This document shows, in pieces, positions 56,787 through 64,000 of a stretch of 64,000 nucleotides of DNA. Within the stretch, counting starts at the first letter, position 1; each line of letters opens with the position of its first letter. Under the pieces are notes generated by a model. The model was not told the DNA's origin. It was given only the letters and a program-made list of their open reading frames with translations, and made no database searches. The position numbers and the translations under genes were made by a program. Location of the stretch: positions 73,164,272 to 73,228,271 of the forward strand of contig CM018680.1 of NCBI GenBank assembly GCA_009363875.1, in the 5' to 3' direction. Source of the stretch: Mikania micrantha. Its lineage: Eukaryota > Streptophyta > Magnoliopsida > Asterales > Asteraceae.

Positions 56787-58295
56787 CTAGTCCATGCCAA
56801 TAACTACATCAAAACTGCCTAAGGCAATAGGCATAAGATCAATCTCTAATGTCTGACCCATCAAATCAAGGATACATCTCTTAAAAATACTTTCCACTAC
56901 AATCAACTTACCATCAGCTAATTCCACAGTGTAGGGACTATCTAAGGCAGTGGGACTAACATTTAGCAACTTAGCAAGTGAACTAGATACAAAACTCCGA
57001 TCGGCACCGGTGTCAAATAACATAGAGGCATAGTGATTATTTAAGAGGAACGTACCCGTAACAATGTTGGGATCCTCCCGCGCTTGACGTCCTCCTATCA
57101 CAAACGCCCTGCCTCTAGCACCATTGTTGTTGTTGTTGTTGTTATTGTTGTTGTTGGTGCCATTTCCATTACCGTTGCCATTTCCATTTCCATTACCATT
57201 GTTATTGACATTATTGTCCCCGCCCTTCTTGAGTTGTGGGCAATCTTTCTTAAAATGCCCCATTTTGCCACACTCAAAACAACCTTTCTGAGCGTTGTTC
57301 TGGTTATTGTTATGGTTGTTGTTGTTCTGTAGTTCTCCGCGACAATCTTTAGCCGCATGCCCAATCTTGCCACACCTCTGGCACTTAGCTCTGTCACACT
57401 GGTTACCCGCATGATGATAACCACACCTGTTGCACTTGGGGTGCTTACCAATATAGCCCCCCGATGATGATGATGCTTGCTGACCACTGTTGGAATTATG
57501 ATAGGACTTGTTTGAGTCCTGCTTCCTGTTCTGCTGTTGGTTGTTACCTTTGAAGTTGTTACTTTCCCACTTTCTCTTGTGATCTCCTACCTTGGTAGCA
57601 GATGTTCGCTTAGGTAGGGTTCCCTGTAACACTGCCTGGTCAGTAAGCTGATGCGCTAGACGAACAGCTCGTTGGATAGTGGTGGGATTTGCTGAAGTAA
57701 CCATCCCTTGAATCTGAGGCACTAGTCCTCCAATGTATCTTTCAATCCACTTACTGGCTGGAGTAGCCATGTGTGGTAGCAGTCTGGCCAACTCGTGTGA
57801 CCTGGTTGTGTACTCTTCAATGTTTGACCCCTCCATCTTGAGGTGCCAGTATTCCTCCTCCAACTTCTGCATTTCACTGCGAGGACAGTACTCCTCTTGC
57901 AGTAAAGTTTTGAAGTTGTCCCATGTCAAGGCATTAGCCTCTCCCAATCCCAAAGTCTGGACATTTGAGTTCCACCAAGTTAATGCTGGACCCTCCAAAG
58001 TTCCCGTAGCAAATTTCACCTTGCTTTCGTTAGGGCAGTTGCACATTTCGAACACAGACTCTGCCTTTTCAATCCATCGGAGAAGTCCAATGGCCCCCTC
58101 CGACCCTTTGAAATTGTGTGGTTTGCAGTCCAAAAACATCTTGAACGTGCAAACTTGTGGATTAACCAATCCCCCAGCTGGACCCTGTGGCCCTGTGTTG
58201 TGAGTCTGAGCATACTGTGCGATTGCCTCTGCAACTCTGTTGTTGATTAGCTCATTGAGCTCAGCAACAGTCATATGTACGTTTCCTTCAGCCAT
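56787..58295 (-). CDS. gag: Tekay gag-protease
   Basis: The likely start is ATG 58295 (MAEGNVHMTVAEL); the frame is open for 25 more codons upstream, but that stretch is hydrophobic and unlike gag. Capsid-like region around LLRWIEKAESVFEMC and GPALTWWNSN, three zinc knuckles in a row (CNRCGYHHAGNQC, CQRCGKIGHAAKDC, CFECGKMGHFKKDC), an Asn/Gly-rich linker encoded by imperfect GTT/ATT repeats (57120-57210), then aspartic protease LFDTGADRSFVS. It stops at TAG 56789-56787, immediately after GMD, where the family normally has Trp and continues into RT. Apart from that codon the ORF is intact. Confidence 0.92.
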   Translation of the reverse strand: MAEGNVHMTVAELNELINNRVAEAIAQYAQTHNTGPQGPAGGLVNPQVCTFKMFLDCKPHNFKGSEGAIGLLRWIEKAESVFEMCNCPNESKVKFATGTLEGPALTWWNSNVQTLGLGEANALTWDNFKTLLQEEYCPRSEMQKLEEEYWHLKMEGSNIEEYTTRSHELARLLPHMATPASKWIERYIGGLVPQIQGMVTSANPTTIQRAVRLAHQLTDQAVLQGTLPKRTSATKVGDHKRKWESNNFKGNNQQQNRKQDSNKSYHNSNSGQQASSSSGGYIGKHPKCNRCGYHHAGNQCDRAKCQRCGKIGHAAKDCRGELQNNNNHNNNQNNAQKGCFECGKMGHFKKDCPQLKKGGDNNVNNNGNGNGNGNGNGNGTNNNNNNNNNNNGARGRAFVIGGRQAREDPNIVTGTFLLNNHYASMLFDTGADRSFVSSSLAKLLNVSPTALDSPYTVELADGKLIVVESIFKRCILDLMGQTLEIDLMPIALGSFDVVIGMD

Positions 58296-58370
58296 TAGTT
58301 TCCTATTTATAAGAAGTGTTAGCACGAAATCAAAATCCAATGTAACATGTGTAAGTAAAACAACAAACAC

Positions 58371-58545
58371 ATCATGTAGTATAAAGCAACATAACTGTTG
58401 AAAATAAAAGATAACTCTTTAATAGATAGAAACTTTTTTTGAGTACAATACTTTTGAAATGAAATACAAGTTTCCAAACTACTAATGTAGGAACACAACC
58501 CGTTCCTAATAAGTTCAAATAAAACAAGGAAGAAATGAAAAATAA
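58371..58545 (-). other. Tekay leader between extra ORF and gag
   Basis: AT-rich leader; no further ORF or motif recognised. Confidence 0.4.
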
Positions 58546-59172
58546 TCAGTCGTCCTCAACGGTGGATTCAGGATCGGACTCAGCAACTGATGCTGGTTCC
58601 TCCTCCTCATCCTCATCCTGTTCCTCATTCTCAACTACCACTAAGTCCTCCAAAGCTTCAATCCTGCCCGCCAAAATCTCCTCTCGGTTCTCTTACTCTT
58701 CTAGACGACCAATCAAATTGATCATCTCATCCCGCATATCGTGAACAAGATGGGTAAGATCATCCTGCCTCTCAATAGCATCCCATAACTCCTGAGATCT
58801 CTGTGCTATCCTATCTTCTGCTACCTCCAGATCCTCGCGCAATTTGGTGATCTCTTCAGCGTCCGTCCTTTGCCTCTTAGGCTCAGGAACATCTAGTGCT
58901 GGTGGTGGATGTGTAGAAGGTCCCTCAGCAGGGATCTGCTGAGTGCCCTCCTCAGGCTCCTCTTCCGGATCCTCATCTGGGTCCTCGTATGGATCCTCCT
59001 CTGGATCCTCGTCTGGATCCTCCTCCGGATCCTCCTCCGGATCTGAGTCATCCTGCTCATATGGTGGAGGTGATGGAATAGGTGGTGGTGGTGATAATGG
59101 TGGTGCCGGAACTATCGGCTCCTCGTCCTCGGAATCATCAATGATAATATAAGGAACTGATGGTGATGCCAT
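58546..59172 (-). CDS. Acidic extra ORF upstream of Tekay gag
   Basis: ATG 59172 opens a frame of 159 codons to TAA at 58695-58693; the same frame then stays open 48 more codons to TGA at 58546. The product starts MASPSVPYIIIDDSEDEE, then Pro-rich and (D/E)PEEDPEED-type repeats, then a Leu-rich, coiled-coil-like helix (ITKLREDLEVAEDRIAQRSQ), and after the stop another acidic tail. It lies in the 5' leader between the PBS and gag, same strand. No family recognised. The SIIDDSEDEE-like start resembles SUMO-interacting motifs, by inspection only. It may be translated, or be a leader with a repeat that happens to be open. Confidence 0.6.
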
Positions 59173-59340
59173 GCCTGTTACATAATATCATATGTAAGTG
59201 CAGTGTCATAGAATGTGTAAACAAGTCAATTACATAATGCCATATGTAATTTCTAAGCAGTATGTGTAAACATGTGTGTCTAATGTCTAACAGTCATAGT
59301 CTAGGCCTATAAATGCAAACCTAGTTCGCTACAACCAATG

Positions 59341-59352
59341 TCTCTGATACCA
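59341..59352 (-). other. Tekay primer-binding site (tRNA-Met type)
   Basis: Minus strand TGGTATCAGAGA, three bases inside the 5' LTR at 59356. Confidence 0.93.
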
Positions 59353-59355
59353 ATC

Positions 59356-62198
59356 TGTCACACCCCCAAATTTTCAACTAACGGAATCACACCGTTTGGG
59401 AGCGTGACAAACCAGGATCTCAGATCATTAGACATAGCGAAGACCTCTATATGAATTTCAAAACATACGTTGGTCTTTAAAACATAACATTCAGAGTTTA
59501 CAAAAAGTTGCGGAAGCGTTTAAAAACCATAAACAGTTGTAAAGTAAACATTACAAACCAAGGTACTTAAATATTCAAATGTTCAAATTCAAATTCAAAG
59601 TGTTTATAATGCATGAGACTCTATCTTCCTAGTCCATGCCAGCTTTAACGCGTGCCTTAGCGTCCTGAGAAAACATGCAAATCAAGTCAACACAAAGGTT
59701 GGTGCATAACACAGGTTTTAAATAATCATAATGTTCAAAACAGCAGTTTGAATAACAAGTTGTAGATAACATAATCACACATGCACAGTCATGATAGCTA
59801 GTCATATAAACTATTTACATACGTGTTCGACACCGAAGCTGACGGATTGCCATGCTATAGCATGTTTTCGCCTTGCCACTATTGTCTATCACAACAATAG
59901 TAAAAATGTGTTTGGTCAGTCAAACACATGCGTAGATCCCATCTACCAGGTGAGGTTTGTCAAACCTAATAGATCTATTTCCAACTACCACGCTTTGCAT
60001 TACAGCAAACTAAACGGTTCGAGGTGTGTAAGGACTTTCAAGTTGATATGTTTTCACATAATGTAAACAGCTAACTCATGCAAGTGATATGTATCTAAAA
60101 ACAGTTTGTTGTACATGTTTCTCCCCCAAAACAGTTTAAAATAAGAAAGGGGCCGTGTACGCACCTTTGATAATAGCAGAATGATCAAATACGTGTGAAC
60201 TTGCGTAGAAATCCTCTACGAAGAATCTGTGATTTAAACATTAACCTACAGTTATTCGGAATGTCGTTTTGTGCTTGAAATAACATACGTATCAACATAC
60301 GTATGTTAGAGTGTGAGAATTATGCATACGGAATTACGCGTGCTTTTGAAATCGTTTAAATAAAATCCTACACGATTTTATTTAATTTAACGTAATTATA
60401 CGCGATTTCGTGTTCGGATTAAAATATGGATTTTTCTATTCTAATACGTTCGTATTCCCGTTACGGTTCCAATGCAACTCGAACGGATTAAAACGGAGTT
60501 AAAACGAATAAAATATGGTTGAAATACTAAATTAGCATAAAAAACCCAAAAATGGTTGGGCCGGGACTCGAACCCGCGACCCTCAACTCCAACACACACG
60601 CCTTTAACCAGTCAAGCCCGCTAGGGTATCGCGAAAGTAATCAGAAATTAATTGTTTTAACCCCTTTTCCAGCCTGATTCCTAATTGTTCTTATAGCCGA
60701 AGCATGTTATATCCAATTGATCCACATTTCGAATCTGGTTAACATTAACACCATAAGGTTTTCATCAATTTCGAAATTCCGAACCTTTCTGATTAATCAA
60801 TTTCGACTATCATATCAGTTTGCATCAAAAACCCAAAAGCGTATTCATCTTATGAACCCTAACATCGAATTCATCCAATTCGTTATTGAAACCACAAATT
60901 GAAATGAGATTATGCTTAATCGAGGTTGTCTGAACTACTGATAACATTTAATTTAATTCTACAATTCATTTGATACGAAATCCCCAAAACAGTTTCTTAA
61001 CATGAACCCTAATATCGAACTCATAGAATTCGATGTTTCTAAATGAAATTGTTATGATAAACTGTTTGATCGGAACTTTATGAAGCTTATCATATCATTT
61101 AATTCAATTTTTGAATCCATTGAAATCAAATCCCCCCAAAACCGTTTCTACTTAGAACCCTAATTGTCGTTCATGATCAATTCGATATTGGAACCACAAA
61201 TTAACATAGGGATTATCTTATTCGGTTGTTTTAGAGGGTGTTAGAACGAAAACTCACCTGATTTGATTCCAATTTGTTGTAGTTTGACTTGTAGGCTTGA
61301 CTTCGGCCTCCCTAGATCGACTTCTTCTAATCACAGCTTCTTGGATCGACTTGTCGTATAGGGAACTTACTAATGATGCCGATTGATGCTATGGAATCCT
61401 CAATTTGTAATATTTACATCGAATTGTGAGGGTTCTAATATCATAAGTGACGGTTTCGAACTTTTCCTCACCTTTGAGTTTAATTCTAACAATTAATGGA
61501 CTAATAACGTATGGTTGTTGTTAATAATCATCAATGTGATGATTATAACAGATTAAATTCGATTTGTACTGCCTAATTATTCGAATTCCACCTTAATTTG
61601 ATAAACCCATTCGGATTTTGACTTTTATAGTCAAAATTGATAATTAAAACCACACTTCTTATAATCTAAGTGTCTTATAACTTAATTTTTATTTTATTTC
61701 AACCCTTATAATTTGATTTCCCTGCTTCCGTGCAATAACATCACCTTTCGACTAACAAAGTTACACTAAAAAATCCCAAATTATCACTAATTGGCTAAAT
61801 TGGACTACCACTGGGCTAAATTAATCCAATTGGGCTTTTCAAATACAATTGGGCCTCACTGGGCCTTCCTGGGCCTACCTTGGCCTTCCCTAGGCCTACT
61901 TTGTTTACATTGGGCTTTGCTTGAACTTATTGGGCCTTACTGGGCCTCTCTTGGCTTATTGAGCCTATATTGGCTATGTTGGGCCTAACTGATCTTGTTG
62001 GGCCTTCATTGGCCTTATTGGGCCTTCATTGGCCTTGTTGGGCCTTCATTGGCCTTGTTGGGCCTTCATTGGCCTTATTGGGCCTTGATTTTGTAATTGG
62101 GCCTCTCTAGATCTCAATGGGCCTACATTGTCACTATTGGGCCTGTGATATCACCAACTCCCGTTAACAAGGTTAGTGTAAAAAGTCGGATTGTCACA
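59356..62198 (-). repeat. Tekay 5' LTR
   Basis: 2843 bp, nearly identical to 50358-53199. It carries the tRNA-like segment at 60560-60626 and the GGGCC-rich array at 61850-62150. Confidence 0.96.
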
Positions 62199-62455
62199 GC
62201 TTCCTTTTCTCCTTCCATCCTTGATTGTTCCTCAGGATCAGTGGTTTGTTGCTTTGTTTGACTTCTTTTGATTTGATCACTGAGGAAATGGGAAAGTTAT
62301 CATACGAAGGGCTGGATGGTGGAAAGGGAGTCTCTTGCTTAGGGAAGTATGCATTCTTTGAGGCATCATACATATCTTCCAAACTCTCTTTGAATGTTGC
62401 ATTAGAGAGAGGTTTTCTCAATTATTCTTCCCTGAAAGAGTCCCTGGAGGCCTAG
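62199..62455 (-). pseudogene. SIRE copy 3 env-like ORF, internal part
   Basis: Minus-strand codons resume beyond the Tekay element: LRKPLSNATFKESLEDMYDA and PPSSPSYDNFPISSVIK match the stretch ...PPSSPSMDNMPISSVIK of SIRE copy 2 near 20900. A frameshift lies between this block and the Tekay junction; in the junction frame (…PEEQSRMEGEKEA) the reading continues across the insertion into the ASTEA repeats at 50357. An Athila-like LTR cuts it at 62456. Confidence 0.78.
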
Positions 62456-63628
62456 TGATGGTTTGGGTAATTTCATGTGATTTAGGTGTGTAATGATGCA
62501 TTTTTATGATTTAAATCCATGGAATATGGTGATTGTTGGTGTGTTTTGATGATTTGCAGGTTTTCGGGTGAAGAAATTGAGTTTTTGATGTTCAAGAATC
62601 AAAGGGTGGCTAAGGAATGGTGCTTGGGAGGCCAAAACATCAAAAAATGAAGGTTTTCAACAAGTGGCGTATCAAAATGGCGTATTACAGAGCAAAACAA
62701 CCCAGGATTGCAGAGGAGGCTTATGATACGCCTCTGGGGGGGCGTATGATACGCCGGGGCCAGCTAAACTTGCGGAATTTTTCCGTTTTGCCACCTATTT
62801 AAGCCCAAGAACCTAGGGTTTCGACCTATCTTCGACTTGGACGACTTTTGGAGGTTATAGGGGGTTTCTAAGGCTTAGGAACTCATCAATTAACACTTCC
62901 AAACACCACGGTGATTCCCGAATTGATGATAGCACACAACCGATTGAAGATGCAAGGCTAATTCCGTTGAAATCACACCCGGGTGAATGGTTAGCTAGGT
63001 TTAGGGATTTCTTTGCTTTCAATTGTAATTGACTACAAACAATAGTAGGTTTCTATCTTTTTAATTGTTTGTATGTTGCTTCTCGTCTTGATTCGAACGA
63101 TTTGACTTTTCTGATTCGATTGCATGTTCATCATTTTTCAGTTTACAATTGTGAAACATTGAATGTCAATTGGATTATAACTTCCAAATTGATATTGGTA
63201 ATTAGTATCCTAGGATTAACATTAGTTGGTTTTCATCAAGTAATTACTAAAATTAGGTTTTCCAATTATCAATATCCGTTCACACGAAAAGTAACAAATC
63301 ATGTCTATGTGATTGTTTTGATCAATTAAGTCATAAAGGTTCCTACTTTCCTTCTAATTCAAATCCCAGGTGTGATTCGTTTTCATAATTAAGTTAAAAT
63401 CCATTTGCTTTCATTGTTAATTTGTTACAAGATCGTTTTCTCAATAAAGTTCAACCAACCATTAATCAAGTTTACAATTTCTCGTTTAGTTAAGTTAGGT
63501 TAAATCAAATTAACGCTACACCATCCACCTAAACTCTTCGTGGTTCGACACCCTACTTACCCTACTAGTTAAGGTAGCTAGGAACACACTCATTAACTCT
63601 TATTTGATCGGTACTTTGACGTCGGTCA
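62456..63628 (+). repeat. Athila-like Gypsy 5' LTR
   Basis: Starts TGATGGTTTGGG, ends ACGTCGGTCA before the primer-binding site. The U3-like part carries two GGCGTAT-type palindromes (62716-62755); a TATA-like CTATTTAAG lies at 62795. The right LTR is outside the window, so no TSD can be scored. Confidence 0.75.
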
Positions 63629-63630
63629 AA

Positions 63631-63651
63631 TTTTGGCGTCGTTGCCGGGGA
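63631..63651 (+). other. Athila-like primer-binding site
   Basis: TTTTGGCGTCGTTGCCGGGGA is the usual Athila/Tat-type leader that follows the 5' LTR (family consensus GGCGCCGTTGCCGGGGA, here with one difference). Confidence 0.85.
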
Positions 63652-63765
63652 GTTAGTGTGCTTGGTGTTAGTTAATTGATTTGTTAGTTTTTATACAATT
63701 TGTTTATTTCTTGTCTTTTCTTTGTTACGCGAGGTTTGTTAGTGTGCAGGTAACAGGTTGATTGC

Positions 63766-64000
63766 ATGCATACTCGGTTTTCAGGTCGTGACTCGCCATT
63801 GGAATTTGATCCAGAGATTGAGAAAACCGCTAGAATCAACCGAACATTACAAAGGGTAGACAAGATTGTCACTCCGGGTTCGAGAAACACTAACCAAACT
63901 GAAGAGAGTTCAAATTAGTCTGTTCATATGGCTGATCAAAACAACCAAAACCCACCACCACCAGCACCAATTCCACCATTTAACCAATATGCTCACATGC
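63766..64000 (+). pseudogene. gag: Athila-like gag, 5' end (runs off window)
   Basis: ATG 63766 gives MHTRFSGRDSPLEFDPEIEK and a charged region to TAG at 63916-63918; the same frame continues to the window end with MADQNNQNPPPPAPIPP from a second ATG at 63928. The LEFDPEIEKTAR segment is typical of Athila-group gag starts. Either the TAG disables gag, or translation starts at 63928. The rest is outside the window. Confidence 0.65.

Larger units (their letters stand above)
50358..62198 (-). mobile_element. Young Tekay-type Gypsy element, 11.84 kb (TSD GCTTC)
   Basis: LTRs 50358-53199 and 59356-62198, TGTCACACCCCC...GATTGTCACA as seen on the plus strand. GCTTC at 50353-50357 and 62199-62203 is the target duplication. 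By eye the LTRs differ at about four substitutions and three single-base indels in 2.84 kb, so insertion is very recent. Minus-strand order: LTR, PBS, acidic extra ORF, gag-protease, RT, RNase H, integrase with chromodomain-like C-terminus, polypurine tract, LTR. It is inserted in the env-like ORF of SIRE copy 3. Confidence 0.97.
48983..62455 (-). mobile_element. SIRE copy 3: Sirevirus relic, twice interrupted
   Basis: LTR remnant 48983-49765, polypurine tract, env-like C-terminal region 49785-50357, then (after the Tekay insertion) more of the same ORF at 62199-62455, where an Athila-like LTR begins. Orientation is minus. Gag and pol would lie further right, beyond the Athila element and outside the window. 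It is clearly diverged from SIRE copy 2, so a related subfamily or an older copy. Confidence 0.85.

Noticed and set aside
56787..56789. Programmed readthrough between Tekay gag-protease and pol
   Set aside because: The stop falls inside a conserved domain junction where the family has Trp, and a second inactivating change lies nearby; simple mutation is more likely.
57084..57332. Plus-strand hydrophobic ORF
   Set aside because: Shadow of the Asn-rich minus-strand gag linker (GTT/ATT repeats give Val/Ile on the other strand).
58943..59152. Plus-strand Ser/Gly repeat ORF
   Set aside because: Antisense of the acidic minus-strand repeats; no start context or independent evidence.

Overview
This is a plant nuclear window, almost certainly a eudicot and probably Asteraceae. 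The Asteraceae guess rests on the style of the Sirevirus elements and their env-like proteins and is not proven. The evidence for a plant is the (CCCTAAA)n telomere-type tract, the wall-associated-kinase-like gene, and the Copia/Sirevirus, Gypsy/Tekay, Athila-like, CACTA and hAT elements. No intact host gene is visible. The window is a stack of nested transposable elements, and most element boundaries below are supported by target-site duplications (TSDs) read directly from the sequence.

Layout. 1-2357: end of an older Tekay-type Gypsy LTR, which cuts a Sirevirus (SIRE copy 1, + strand, 2358-8638) at its primer-binding site. 8639-11330: 5'-truncated relic of a different Copia element. 11331-13074: AT-rich DNA with nothing recognised. 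13075-14530: minus-strand relic of a Harbinger-type Myb/NAM-associated protein, split by a solo SIRE LTR (13313-14198, TSD AACTC). 15052-32430: a broken wall-associated-kinase-like gene. Its EGF exon is split by a 3.4 kb LTR-like insertion (15078-18504, TSD AAGAA), and its kinase exon is split exactly between the HRD loop and the DFG motif by a 12.46 kb Sirevirus (SIRE copy 2, 19362-31821, minus strand, TSD ATACT). 32814-35945: small DNA transposons and a SINE-like relic. 36366-41380: a CACTA element (TSD ATA) carrying a spliced, open transposase-accessory gene. 42039-45218 and 45777-48982: two non-coding LTR elements of one family.

48983-62455: a third Sirevirus relic (minus strand). Its env-like gene is split by a very young Tekay element (50358-62198, TSD GCTTC, LTRs almost identical) and cut again by an Athila-like Gypsy element that enters at 62456 and runs off the window.

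How the parts relate. The three SIRE copies explain each other: copy 2 supplies LTRs, TSD and the complete gene order gag, pol, palindrome-rich spacer, env-like; copies 1 and 3 are fragments. The young Tekay element has gag-pro and pol in one frame, interrupted by a single TAG and carrying an altered integrase catalytic residue, so it looks recent but crippled.

Most unusual structures: repeated hairpins with a conserved loop inside the two non-coding LTR elements; an acidic extra open frame upstream of Tekay gag; a 50-bp telomere-repeat tract inside SIRE pol; a tRNA-like segment conserved in Tekay LTRs; and the CTTCNGAAG palindrome that recurs through the SIRE sequence and also in the non-coding LTR elements.
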